Shown: piece after piece, positions 44,175-55,009 of the stretch
How the letters are laid out: each line of letters begins with the position of its first letter
Numbering within the stretch: the first letter of the stretch is position 1
Assembly: GCA_007644065.1 (NCBI GenBank)
Contig: VJWN01000019.1
Location: 62,001-126,000, forward strand
Source: Margaritispora aquatica
Taxonomy: Eukaryota; Ascomycota; Leotiomycetes; Helotiales; Discinellaceae
DNA length: 64,000 nucleotides
Reading direction: 5' to 3'
Made by a program: the position numbers and the translations under genes
The notes under the pieces: generated by a model
Database searches by the model: none
Seen by the model: the letters and a program-made list of their open reading frames with translations, nothing else
Told to the model about the DNA's origin: nothing

Positions 44175-44180
44175 GATAAG
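44175..44180 (+). promoter_or_regulatory. GATAAG (AreA/NIT2-type GATA site)
   Basis: GATA-factor core 279 bp upstream of the nitrate transporter ATG. A second copy in reverse (CTTATC) lies at 43585-43590. These are the sites used for nitrogen derepression in fungi. Confidence 0.4.
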
Positions 44181-44288
44181 GATCTTGACCATTAGAATTG
44201 GTACGGAGGTAGACACGGAAGAATCCCAAGGAGATCTACGTTCCCTTCCCTGGTCAAGGAAGCCCATGTTCATGCACATGCACCACAG

Positions 44289-44295
44289 TATATAG
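44289..44295 (+). promoter_or_regulatory. TATA-like element
   Basis: TATATAG about 164 bp upstream of the nitrate transporter start codon, followed by a CT-rich leader. Confidence 0.35.
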
Positions 44296-44458
44296 GGTAC
44301 AGGCATTTCGTTCAACATCATCTTTTTTTCATCATCAACTCAATTCGATCTTGCAGTTCATTCACTCCTTGTCTCTTGGACTCTCTTCGATATACGACAA
44401 GAATCCATCTGATACGCACCAGACTACATCGAGAGTTCCTCGCATCACTACCACCACA

Positions 44459-46032
44459 ATGCCTTTCAAAGTTTCCCAGCTTTGGACGGCTCCAGAGGTC
44501 AACCCATTGAACCTCAAGGCTCGCTCCATCCCTGCCTTCAACCCATTCGACAAGTATGGCCGAACATTCTTCTTCTCCTGGTGTGGCTTCTTGGTCGCTT
44601 TCCTGTCTTGGTATGCGTTCCCACCGCTATTGAACCTCACCATTCGCAAGGATCTCCACATGAGTCAAGCTGAGTACGCCAATTCCAACATCATGTCCCT
44701 CACTGGTACCTTGGTCATCCGTCTCATCGCTGGTCCTCTCTGCGATAAGTTCGGTCCTCGTTATGTCTTTGTTGGTTGCTTGCTTGCAGGTGCCATCCCC
44801 ACCGCTCTCGCCGGTACTGTCACCTCCCCCACTGGCTTGATCGTCCTCCGCTTTTTCATCGGTGTCTTGGGCGCTTCCTTCGTTCCTTGCCAGGTTTGGT
44901 CTACCGGTTTCTTCGACAAGAATGTCGTCGGTACTGCCAACGCCTTGGCTGGTGGCTTCGGAAACTCAGGTGGTGGTATCACAGTAAGTCTCGGCTATCA
45001 ACCCCACAACTACGAGATACTAATTACTCCATTCAGTACTTCGTCATGCCAGCTGTCTTTGACTCTCTCGTCAAGCAGCAACACTTGACTGCTCACGTCG
45101 CATGGAGAGTTGCCTTCATCGTCCCATTCATCATCATCACTGCCATCGCTCTCGGTATCCTCTTCACTGGTGAGGATTGCCCCAACGGAAAGTGGGCCGA
45201 TCGCCATGTCACTGTCCCAGTCTCCTCCTCCGCATCCATCGATGAGAAGTCTGGCGAGGTTATTGAGAAGCCAAACAAGCCTGATCTTGAGGCCGAGAAG
45301 TCCGCAACCGCCCAAGCTATCGATGAGGCCGAGGGAGAAGTCATTGTTGCCCCAACCCTCAAGGAAGGTCTCTCCGTCGCTTTCTCTCTCCAGACTCTCG
45401 CTCTCGCTGCACCATACGCCTGCTCCTTCGGAGGTGAACTCGCTATCAACTCTATTATCGGTGCCTACTATCTCAAGAACTTCCCAAAGCTCGGTCAAAC
45501 TGGATCCGGTCGCTGGGCTGCCATGTTCGGTCTCTTGAACGTCGTCTTCCGTCCCGCTGGTGGCATAGTCTCTGATCTCATCTACAAGTACACCGGTTCC
45601 GTCTGGGGCAAGAAGATCTGGATTGTTATCTGCGGTGTTCTCTGCGGCTGCTTCGAGCTAGCTATCGGTCTTACCAACCCCCATAAGCAAGCCACCATGT
45701 TCGGTCTCATTGCTGGTCTTGCAGTCTTCATGGATGCATCCAACGGTGCCAACTTCGGACTTGTTCCCCACGTTCACCCCTTCGCCAACGGTATCTTGAG
45801 CGGCATAATCGGCGCTGTCGGTAACTGTAAGTTCTCCCCTCTTTTCCATCGCATGTCAGTGAATGAATGCTAATATTACACAGTGGGAGGTATCATCTTC
45901 GCCATCATCTTCCGCTTCAACGGCAGCCACTACGACAAGGTCATCTGGATGATTGGTGCCATCTCCATCGGCATCAACGTCCTTTGCGCCTGGATCCCAC
46001 CTCTCCCAAAGAAGCAAGTCGGTGGACACTAG
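44459..46032 (+). CDS. nrtA: High-affinity nitrate transporter (NNP family, CrnA/NrtA)
   Basis: Exons 44459-44983, 45037-45826 and 45884-46032 (introns 53 and 57 nt) give 487 aa. NNP features: substrate-binding Arg in '[16 protein letters not shown]' (TM2 region) and in '[12 protein letters not shown]' (TM8 region). The two nitrate-signature motifs are present: '[16 protein letters not shown]', split by the first intron, and '[28 protein letters not shown]', split at its end by the second. A long cytosolic loop between TM6 and TM7 is rich in Glu/Lys/Ser, as in fungal NrtA proteins. It imports nitrate with protons at the plasma membrane. No nitrate or nitrite reductase gene is adjacent in this window. 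Codon choice is markedly C-ending, consistent with high expression. Confidence 0.95.
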
Positions 46033-47460
46033 ATTGTCCTCTCTTTCTTCTTTGCTATTTGGTTTTGCTGTGCTGTTTAGACTTTGGCGACCTGATAGAG
46101 TATGAGATACCTAGATTGTTTGTGCTTTATTTTTATCCCCATTACTATACCTCTTTTGTAAATTGCATGGACGGGCGAGCGAGTGGGACTGGGCAGGGTG
46201 AACGGATGGATGGGCAGGGGTTGCACGGCGGGGCAAAACGGAGCTGGGGCGTGAGAATTGTATACTTCATTTGTTTAACCTTATATCTATCTATCAATCA
46301 TACCTACCCACCTATCTTGCAGGAATTGATAAGGTGGCGCTTCTTTTCTATTTGACTCGCTTCTTCCTTGAGTCTGCTGTTACTTTGCCACTTCCTATCC
46401 TTTCCATTTCCTTTGTTTTTAAATCCACCAAATTCTTATTGATGTTGATTTTGATTGCGTCAATAACACCATTTCGTACATCCTTTTGACCACGTCTTTT
46501 TTTGGTTCATATTCCACTTGGATCCATGTACTTGAAGTAAGTAAGTACATGCCTAACGAAGGCAGGTACCGTAGCAGGTGACGAGCTCAGCACATGACGA
46601 TGAAAGCCCAGGGCAGTGACTTCAAAATTCCCGTACCTAGATGTTTATCCTAGTATTAAACTATTCCTCTTTCCTTGGATGCCTGATGTTACACTGCATA
46701 ATTCTGATCAAGCGACGGCTATATGTGTAAGGATCTTGGTGCGTCATTATCGGGAGGTAAGGTAGGTCTTCTATCTCTATCAAGTGACTGTTATCACTAC
46801 CTACCTAGACTCGCCAAACATATTTCCTGCTTTCAGTTAACTTCAGAGCAGGCAAAGTAATGGAAAGCAATGAAAGGCGGGTAGAATTGACGTGCTGCGA
46901 ACACCACTGGTAGCATAGCTGCGATAGCCATAGCTAGATCTGGAAACCATGATATCACGGTCTGCACTTTTTGAACGTCGAAGTACTTCCCTTTGTCGTT
47001 TGGCTTTGGCTTTGGCGAATTTTGTTTATCGCATTTAGAGTTGATTGATCTCGTCAGATTTGATCTCACTTCACCTAGGGAGGGAGGGAGGGTTTGGGCG
47101 GTGTTCATTTGGTGTCTTGGATGGGATGAGGTGGTTGGAGACGTGAGGATTAAGTATCAGTCTCGTTGTTGATTCAAAATGGGGATTAATGAATGGGCAG
47201 AAAAGCCACATAAATCTTGAAACAACAATCCGATGTTGAAAATAATTCTATTGAGCTGCATACGTGCCGTCTAGTGATGTTGTGCTTACTACCTTATACT
47301 TCGAACTTGAATTTGAATTTGCCAGATTTCTCGGGTATTTCCCCATCCCTTGACTCCAAATCCCTCAGTAAGTAGGTATATCCCAAGCTATTAGCACCAT
47401 TTACACCGAAGTCCGCCAAACGCCGCCAGATCCTCACAAGCCAGATTTTCCTACGCGCTC
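46033..47460. other. Intergenic region, one doubtful short frame
   Basis: Contains TAGGTAGG/CCTACC motif blocks near 46545-46570 and 46755-46806. A minus-strand frame at 46833-47108 (91 aa from an ATG) has a hydrophobic stretch 'MAIAAMLPVVFAA', but no recognised family and no supporting context. Confidence 0.45.
46833..47108 (-). CDS. Possible small membrane protein, 91 aa
   Basis: ATG at 47108-47106. Hydrophilic, Lys/Pro-rich first half, then one candidate membrane helix near residues 58-80. Nothing else supports it. Confidence 0.25.
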   Translation of the reverse strand: MNTAQTLPPSLGEVRSNLTRSINSKCDKQNSPKPKPNDKGKYFDVQKVQTVISWFPDLAMAIAAMLPVVFAARQFYPPFIAFHYFACSEVN

Positions 47461-49107
47461 TTAAGCAGCAGCGACAGCAGCAGCCTCAGGGGGGTGGTCA
47501 CCATCCGCCCACCACGCCAATGGGATAACCGCCAAAGTTGCGGAGAACACTGGAGCTAGATAGAGGCACGTTGGTGGCACGAAATGACCCAAAGCAAGAA
47601 TCAGTATCAGAAAGCTGAAAACCAGCCGTTGCAAAACATAAGTTTTGACACTCGATATTAATCCCTCGGCCCTTTCCCCCCACTTGGCCCACTGCACCTT
47701 GACTGTCTCCTCCATCTTCTCGAGCTTGCATACAGCCTTCTGCTCAGCGGCAAACAGGACCATCTTTTCGTCGTTGGCCTTTTGCATCTGGCTGCGCATG
47801 GTTTCCATGTCGTTGCGCGCGATCAAGACGGACCTGTTCAGGTTGGAGTTGTTGGTGTTGCTATGGCAAAGTTGCTCGTGGAGATAGTGGATCTTGTTGT
47901 GGAGCGCGTCGACTTCCTTTTGCGAATAGGATCTGGCGGTAATTGGGATGGTGGTGGGTGTGGTTTTGGTTGCTTGGATTGGCGCTGGTAGAGTTGGCAT
48001 TGCGGTTGGGATTTGGTTTGCGGCCTGGGCTGTGCAAGCAGAGGAGGGGGCAGCAGAAGAAGCAGAAGAAGCAGCGAAAATCTTGGCCTCAATGCGAGCT
48101 CGAACATTAGCCACGGCAATCCCAGCTTGCTCAAGACGAGATCTCAAAAGCTGTGTCTCGGCTCTCAGCTCGCCAGTCTCACGCTTCAAAGCACCGACGT
48201 CGCTTGCGTGAGTCTTCTCGAGTTCTTCTTTGGCACAATCAAACATCTTGACGCGAGCAGCATAGTCAGCAGCGGCACGAGCAGCAGTCATTTTGATTTT
48301 AGCGATCTCGTCCTTCAAGGCTGTCTCCCGATGTAGGGTCTCTCCGTGGAGCTGCTCAACGTCGCCGATTTCATTTTTCAGATCGGCAATGTGCACATCA
48401 CGCGCCTGAATTTCACCACGTAGGGTTTTCTCAGCAGTAAGGGCATCGTTATGTCGCTTCCCGAGATCGGTTACGACCTTGTGTAGATGATCGACGTGTG
48501 CATCGCTTTCTTCTAGCTGCTCTTGCAAGTTTGCCTCTATCTCACTATGCTGCTTCTCGACTAGAGTGAGATTTTTGTGCAAGCTGACGATTTTTGTAAC
48601 GTTTTCTGCGATCGAGCCCTTCAGAATTGCCACACGCTGGAGAGTCTCATTGTGCTGCTTCTCGGTATGAATGACTTTAGTGTCAAGATCTAGAATACGT
48701 GCGCCGCGCAATTCAAGCTCCTTCATCAAGAGCTTCTCACGGCGGAAAGCTTCAGCCTGCTTCGCTTCAAACTTGCTAGCATCGTTATGCAAGTTGACGA
48801 TGTGCGATTCGCGCACTGAGAGATCGTGGCGGTGCTGGGTCTTAAGATCTTCGATCTCGTTGGCTTGTTGACATTTGAGGTTGTCAATCTCATTCGCTTG
48901 GTGAGCTTTGAGGTCGTTGACCTCCCTGGCGTGGTGGGCCTTGAGGACGTCGATTGTGCCCTCTGGGACGAGGTCGTAGCTTTCGTCCATTACTTCATTG
49001 GTAGGTGCGACCTCGGTAAATGAGGTGGTATCAGTGATGTCAGTGGTGTTAATGGTGTCGGTGTTGTCAGTGGGTTGCGAACCCCGGAGATATTGGATGA
49101 AAGACAT
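47461..49107 (-). CDS. Long repeat-built coiled-coil protein with C-terminal membrane anchor, 548 aa
   Basis: Single exon, ATG 49107-49105 to TAA 47463-47461. After a Thr/Asp-rich N-terminus come four tandem ~11-residue units of the type 'LKAH(Q)ANEI(D/E)DL' (about residues 54-97). Four or so longer units follow (about 115-300) built on 'xxHIxDLxxxIxxxEKQHxETLxRExxLKxEI', all strongly heptad-like. A Pro/Thr/Ala-rich linker (about 345-395) separates a second coiled coil. The C-terminus has one or two hydrophobic helices ('VFSFLILILALGHFV', 'LAPVFSATLAVIPLAWW') followed by a short Ala-rich tail, suggesting a tail-anchored protein of an internal membrane. No family recognised. Coding is well supported by length and periodicity. 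Confidence 0.7.
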   Translation of the reverse strand: MSFIQYLRGSQPTDNTDTINTTDITDTTSFTEVAPTNEVMDESYDLVPEGTIDVLKAHHAREVNDLKAHQANEIDNLKCQQANEIEDLKTQHRHDLSVRESHIVNLHNDASKFEAKQAEAFRREKLLMKELELRGARILDLDTKVIHTEKQHNETLQRVAILKGSIAENVTKIVSLHKNLTLVEKQHSEIEANLQEQLEESDAHVDHLHKVVTDLGKRHNDALTAEKTLRGEIQARDVHIADLKNEIGDVEQLHGETLHRETALKDEIAKIKMTAARAAADYAARVKMFDCAKEELEKTHASDVGALKRETGELRAETQLLRSRLEQAGIAVANVRARIEAKIFAASSASSAAPSSACTAQAANQIPTAMPTLPAPIQATKTTPTTIPITARSYSQKEVDALHNKIHYLHEQLCHSNTNNSNLNRSVLIARNDMETMRSQMQKANDEKMVLFAAEQKAVCKLEKMEETVKVQWAKWGERAEGLISSVKTYVLQRLVFSFLILILALGHFVPPTCLYLAPVFSATLAVIPLAWWADGDHPPEAAAVAAA

Positions 49108-50630
49108 CTCTGAGGTGGATGGTTAGTGTTTGTTGCGAGGTACTGGAGAGAAATCCACACACTGTCTTGAGACTGGTTGTCCAGGGGGGAATTGCCTCCA
49201 CTTGGGAACTGGGGAGAGATAGTTTTGAAGAGAAGAAGGACGAGAAAGAGAAAGATGAGGAGTATAAGAGAAAACCGGCGTCCTAGATGGGGATATCCGG
49301 AGTAGATGATCCGTTGCTAGGTCGTCCGCGTTAAAGACTAGATCTACTTTATGATGAAACTTCCATCACAACATCTCGGATCATATGGTGAATTGTGGAC
49401 AGAATATCTAACTACCGACGTTCGTCAAGCTCAATTAGTTTCGCTTAACTCCTTGCCGAATTGAGAGAAATTCCCAGTTCTGACTATCAATTTTGTTCAA
49501 AGGTAGCCTACGGGAGATTTAATGAACAAGACTTCAAGCATCATCATAAATACGATTATTTAATATGTTAGATTTGCTCTTGAAATATAACAATTCATTG
49601 CACTGAAAGATCTCAATGAGAACAGATTTGGGGGAGGTAGACCTCGCTTAGCCTAGCACGAACTATCGGCTAAGCCCTACCCACTTGCTCATAGGGCATA
49701 GCATATCCGACACATCTATGCCAAACTTATACGTCCTTCCCGAGTAGTGCGTCCCTAGTTCCAGCAATGACGGATTTTGAAACGCCCTAGACTCTGAAAC
49801 TTCAATAAACTAAACACTTAGACGAAATCGCGTCATGTATCTCCTCTGTTTGAGCCGAAATCGGTTAATAATGAGAGCATCATGATCGTTTCATGATCGT
49901 TTCATGCTGCATACTGATGAAGTGTGTGAAGATGATCTCATTGATACTAGAAATATAATCGATGCTTAGGGAATGGTACTTATGCCTACCAACTTCCCTA
50001 CTGATTTTAATGCGTACTACACGATAACTCGAATGTTTAACATTCAGTGCGCTGTTGCATCACTCTTTGGCTATTATTATCCCTCCAGAGAATGAAGAGA
50101 AATTTTGTCGCCAGGACAGATTCCTCAATAATGGATTGCTAGGTCAAAGCTAATGGACGTCTTTTCTCAGAGTGCTCGTCATTGTCACCCGGTATTGCCG
50201 TCATGATAGTGGTGTTTTCTCTTAGTAACCCACCACCAATAACCCCAAAGTCGAGTGTCTCGTGATGTTAAGCGGAGCACGTTTTGCTAACACATATTCC
50301 ATATCCTCAAAGAATTACTGTTACACTTTCGCTCCAGCCAATATTATCATCAAATTCTACCCAGTAGTCAAGCAACACCACCACATAGACTCAACAGATT
50401 GGGAACAACTACCATGCATACGGCATTCAAGAGACATACTACTACTACTATCAACTTCGAAATACGCTAGTCTTCTCACCTCTCGTGCAGTCTCCATTGC
50501 AGTCAGTGTCTCTTCCTCGTAACCAGAAGTGTATCATAGCTGAAAACTCCCAGTTTGCTGCATATCACATACCGAATTCTCTCATTTAAGACTTACATAC
50601 CAAAATTTTCAAGCTTTCACAGGGAAAGAA
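49108..50630. other. Intergenic region
   Basis: About 1.5 kb with no gene recognised. Holds a short perfect direct repeat of ATGATCGTTTC units near 49880-49905. The frame at 50262-50522 looks like leader sequence. Confidence 0.5.
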
Positions 50631-51797
50631 ATGGCAGTCCAGCAGGAGGTGTTAAAGGCCACCTCACACGAAATTACAAGCCAGGAATCCACTCTGGCAT
50701 GTGGACCAGCCTCAATTGCACCGAGTGTGACATTTTCGTCGCCAGACTCCGATAAATTGCAGGATTTGAGTGACGATTCGAAGGTAGAGATGAAGACATG
50801 GTTGGATGAAGACATGAGAGGAGACTTGGTGATTTCTGGAGACCTTATAACTTACGCCATACCACCTGGTATTGATCCTCTCATTCTTAGTCCGCCATGG
50901 CTGTTCGGCGAGCTTGACATGGATGCAGCGTTTAGTAAAATGCTCCGAGGATCACGGCACGCAACGCCCTATATTCCCAGAACTTCCCGTTACGGAACTG
51001 TTGCTCTGAGCGCTGCAATCATGACCAAGTACCCCCATTGCAGTCTTGGCCAGCACAATCAAACCCTGATCCATGTCCTTGGACGGATTATCAACATGGT
51101 TCAGAACCGTGAGATGAGGATTAATCAGCTCAGGCTGAGCAATTCGAATCTCTGCCGAGATACAAAGCGACAGCTTGATGGTTGTCGCAGAAACTTCAAG
51201 GCAGTACGTAAGGAGAATGAAGAGAGGTATCAGAAGAGTCTTAAGGCTGAGAAGCAAAGACGGGTGGAGATGACTGAAGCGAAGGATGCAGCGTTGGCTA
51301 AGAGGAACGCAACCATCGTACAGTTGAAGACGTCTTTACGTGAGGCAGACTCCACGAACAAGGATCTTGACGTTCAGTTCAAAACTTTGGAGCTCGAGAA
51401 GTTGGAGATAGAGATTCGGGTTGCAGTCACGAAGTCTGAGGCCGAGCGACACAAGGACGTTGAGGTTGACTTGGTCAATGAAAATGCATCCCTCAAGAAC
51501 AAGATCTCTCAATTGGAGAGACTTCTAAAGGCCTCGAAGAAGGAAAAGAAAGAGGCTGTTCAAGTTGAGATCTCAAAGGCTCAAAGTCATAAGTGCCCCT
51601 CCCTGCCAAAGATGAAGCCAAAGAAGATGACTCAAGAACAGGCAATCCAAACAGAGGATGCCAGTACTGAAGCTATGACCTCAACTTCGGTGAGTGATAC
51701 GTTTGCTCGGCCAGGATTTGATCTCAAGGACATTGTGATCCTGGGATTAGTTTTGATCATATTTCTCATGTGCATTGCCTGCTTCTTACAGATTTGA
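50631..51797 (+). CDS. Tail-anchored coiled-coil protein, 388 aa
   Basis: Single exon, ATG 50631 in context GAAATGGC, stop TGA 51795-51797. Residues 1-60 are acidic/Ser-rich. A more ordered part runs about 60-165 ('DLVISGDLITYAIPPGIDPLILSPPWL'). Residues about 160-320 form a Lys/Glu/Arg-rich coiled coil. The last ~22 residues are a hydrophobic helix with a very short tail ('IVILGLVLIIFLMCIACF'), the mark of a tail-anchored membrane protein. No family recognised. Confidence 0.7.
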   Translation: MAVQQEVLKATSHEITSQESTLACGPASIAPSVTFSSPDSDKLQDLSDDSKVEMKTWLDEDMRGDLVISGDLITYAIPPGIDPLILSPPWLFGELDMDAAFSKMLRGSRHATPYIPRTSRYGTVALSAAIMTKYPHCSLGQHNQTLIHVLGRIINMVQNREMRINQLRLSNSNLCRDTKRQLDGCRRNFKAVRKENEERYQKSLKAEKQRRVEMTEAKDAALAKRNATIVQLKTSLREADSTNKDLDVQFKTLELEKLEIEIRVAVTKSEAERHKDVEVDLVNENASLKNKISQLERLLKASKKEKKEAVQVEISKAQSHKCPSLPKMKPKKMTQEQAIQTEDASTEAMTSTSVSDTFARPGFDLKDIVILGLVLIIFLMCIACFLQI

Positions 51798-51965
51798 TAA
51801 CTGCGCTTGTACAACCAGCACTCCATAAGCTAATGGTGACGGATTTCATAGTGGCGTTGCTTTTCATTGATGGGATTCATTCATAGCAGGCAAGCATGGC
51901 GTTGGTAGGATGAAACACCATACAGCTTTTCAAGAATTTAATCATTCATTTTCTCGGACTTAATG

Positions 51966-52481
51966 TCATTCTGTTAATTTTTCAGTACATAGGAAGGAGA
52001 TGTAGAATTCAGAGTCGTTTCCAGCACAGCTAAAGACCGCGCATCGTCTCCATCTTCTTTGTTGTAGGAACGAAGTCGCCTTGCCCTTCCCAAGCAAAAT
52101 GACTGGAAACTTTGGGTCCTCCTCATCCTTTACCTCTTCATCACTTCCCTTCTTCGCTTTTTCTAACTCAGCAAAGCTCTTGATCACCTTAAAGACCCCA
52201 GAAATTATACTCAATTCTTCATCTAGTGCGTAGAATGGAAGCTCGTTTTCAGCATATGTCTTTAACGTGGTCGGCGAGGGGTGTGGCTTCAACTAAGAAG
52301 TTGCTGTGATTTCAGCAAGCTGAGTATTCAAGACTTCAGAAGTACCAAGTCTATTTTCTTCAACCGAGTCTTCCTTTGAGATAGGAAGATTTAGGTAGTC
52401 CAAGCGTTCCAGAGTGAACTTGTGCAACGGTAATGGGACTAAAGAAAGCAAGACCCAAGTATTTTTGCAACATGCGAACAC
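51966..52481 (-). pseudogene. Decayed partial copy of the adjacent ubiquitin-domain gene (C-terminal part)
   Basis: One frame runs from 52481 down to 51966 with a single TAG at 52295-52293. The part after the stop ('KTYAENELPFYALDEELSIISG', then 'KSFAELEK') lines up with the C-terminal region of the upstream gene ('[22 protein letters not shown]', then 'KSVGHFDK'). The residue at the stop would be Gln if the codon was CAG. No ubiquitin domain or N-terminal part is found in the 250 bp upstream, so it is a partial tandem duplicate that has lost its function. Confidence 0.6.
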
Positions 52482-52731
52482 AGTTTTTTACATTATGTAA
52501 CTATCTGACAAAAAATTAATATTTCGATTCGAGCGAGCCATCTAAGTGTCCCACAATCAAACCATTTCCAGTTTCCAGGCTCCTACCGATGAGACTAAGC
52601 AGTGATATTGATGATTCAGTACAACTCAGCTGGCAGAACATACCAGACACAGCCTGCGAGCATTGAATCCTCCACAAGCCATCATTTTCTACTGCAGAGG
52701 CTGCTTTCCGTATAAGGCCAGGAAAGAAAAG

Positions 52732-54447
52732 TTAACTCCCGTTAGGATGTCCGCGAAAAGCTTGTTTGATTCCGCGAATATATGTGAGTATCTGTCCGCT
52801 AATTTCTTTCAAAGCATCACGGCGGCTACTTCTCGAAAGATTGAAATTGTCAGGTAATTCTTGAGTGGGTGAAAATAGGGTCTGGGTGGACGGCGGTGAG
52901 GCTTGTGGTGGAATTGGCTGCAGGTTCGAAACCACTGGAACAGAAGTACCATTCTTATCCATGGCGATCAATTGAACTACACGGGATTCCCCTCGGCGAG
53001 TAGCCCAGTCCTGGATAGCTTGCGTAGAGAAATTCAGCTCCTCCTCGCTCTTGTGTAAGTCAATGTTCTTCCCTTTACCCTTGTCAAAGTGGCCAACACT
53101 CTTGACAGGAAAATGACCCGAGATACCGCTCGGATCTTCGTAAAGCTTATAAAACGGATAACCAAATTTTGCATAAGTCTCTGCTGAAATTGGTGTTACT
53201 GGAACAGGAAGCCCAAGGGTTTGAAACGAAAGTGCGTCGATGATCTGAAGATTGAACATGATGGACTGTTCCGTAAGCCATCCCCCAGGACTGAGGTTAT
53301 CCTCGACAATTGTTTGCTTTATGAATCCACCTGGTGCAATGGCCATTTCCTTCGCTGTTTCTTCTTTGAACGTGGCCACTTTCTGTGCCACTTCCAGTGC
53401 AGCTTGAACTTCAGTCAAAGTTGGATCCACAGAAGATTGATCACCTCCACCTCGTAGCCTCAAAACGAGGTGGACGGCACAATCCTGATTACATCAGTAC
53501 GGGCAAAATCTTAGCACACTAATCTCACCTTATTGATGTTATAATCCACAAGTGTACGTTCTAATGAAGATGATCAGCTAAAGTGCGTGAGCTCTTTCAT
53601 CATTCACTCACCATCCTCAAGTTGTTGTCCTGCAAAAATGAGACGTTGTTGATCTGGTGGTATACCTGAACTTTCCGCGACCTTGAGCTTAAAATCATAA
53701 ATCGTGTCACTTGAGAAAAGCTTAATGGGTATATTAGCGCCTGTCAATGTTTTAACAACGATATTTATAAGTATTCCATTCTTAGGTCGCAATCTATCTC
53801 TTGGTATGATTTCAATCTGAATGCCACTAACGGCATCAACTCCGGTGACTTGAGCCTCGATTGAGTAGCCAGATCCAGAGGAAACAGCCACAAATTGAGA
53901 CACTCTGCCATCAGGTCGAGCAATTCCATCTAGCCAAAGCTGAGAAGGCGGAACAACATAATCTTGCTTGGTCGAAGTTGGCAGTGCTTGTCCTCGAGCT
54001 TTTAGTGTTCTTGAATCTCCAGATACCGCGTTCACACCTCCAGCGTAGACCTTAACTGCGAATGGGGCTCCGCAGTCGAACTTGATCCACATGGCTTCTC
54101 GTTCTGAACACACTTGTCAGTACCTTCGTAGCTTGTAAGAGATCAAAGCAGAACTAACGGAACATCGGAATGAAAATGCCTCCTTTGGCAGTTAAGGCTG
54201 CCGGAAGCTTGCCAATATGGTCATTGACCGAATAGATTGGGAAAGGACCACAGTCAGGAGGAAGTTGGTATGATCCATCGTTGTCTGGAACTCGAATAGT
54301 TCTTCTAAGGGATATGTCAAGATAAATCGAGCGGAAATCGCTGCTTTCTAAAACTCTGATGTTTCCATAAGCTCCGGGTGTTGTCAGCGCATTTGTTAGA
54401 TGAGCCGAAAGCTCGACAGGACTAGATTCGGCGGTCTGCTGTGCCAT
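52732..54447 (-). CDS. Protein with embedded ubiquitin domain (RLRGG) and C-terminal extension, 521 aa
   Basis: Exons 54447-54159, 54103-53612, 53560-53529 and 53484-52732 (introns 55, 51 and 44 nt) sum to 522 codons. Start at ATG 54447-54445; the open frame goes a little further up but without ATG. Residues 1-96 are an N-terminal module. Next is a module beginning '[12 protein letters not shown]' with '[15 protein letters not shown]' and 'LWLDGIA', conserved in fungal hypotheticals. Then a full ubiquitin-like domain: 'VVKTLTG', 'SSDTI', '[13 protein letters not shown]', 'TLVDYNINK', 'LVLRLRGG', spread over three exons. About 235 residues follow the GG. Lys48 is replaced by Gln; Lys6, Lys27, Lys29 and Lys63 positions are kept. 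Role unknown; processing after GG is possible. Confidence 0.85.
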
Positions 54448-55009
54448 CTTGGCTGTACTTGCCAAAGTTAAGACTTATTCAAACTTTGATCGTGAATAAA
54501 AGATGAAATATACGCTCAAGAACTCGACTGATGGTAATATCAACACATATTTGTAGAACCTTGCAATAGATATCGCTCTTAGAGAAGTGAGGGGAAGAAG
54601 TAAAAACGCTACCTGACTCCAGACAACCGACAGCTCGCAGTGTTTCACTTCGCCAGGGTTGATTCTTTGTCAGGTCGGGCTGCCTTACTTGATAGACCAC
54701 GTATTTTGCTTAGGACCGACGGTTATGCGGAGATCCGTCGGATTTTCAGAGGATGTCAAGGCCGTTGGTATTATGCGGGTGCCGATGGTAATACACAGAT
54801 GGCAAGGCACTCGCTTGTGACTCCTGGCTGGATCGCCAGGCTGTAGAGCGCCCAAAAGAAATATTTCTAGCTATAAGTGATGATGCAAGCAAACAACTCA
54901 ATTCTCCGAGCCTTGTTGATTTCTTCAACCAGTTGGAGAGCTCAAGCATTCCAATTGGAAAAAATCTTCCACTGTGGTGCTGTATGTCTCGATTTCTGAC
55001 CTACCATAT
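54448..55009. other. Intergenic region
   Basis: Contains the upstream region of the ubiquitin-domain gene and the 3' side of the acyltransferase gene. No gene supported. The plus-strand frame at 54640-54846 has no homology I know. Confidence 0.45.

Larger units (their letters stand above)
42272..44458. other. Intergenic region upstream of the nitrate transporter
   Basis: About 2.2 kb without a supportable gene. Contains a TAGGTAGGTATC block near 42672, short CTGGACTGGAC repeats near 43525-43550, and the nitrogen-type motifs listed separately. The last 110 bp are CT-rich leader. Confidence 0.55.
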
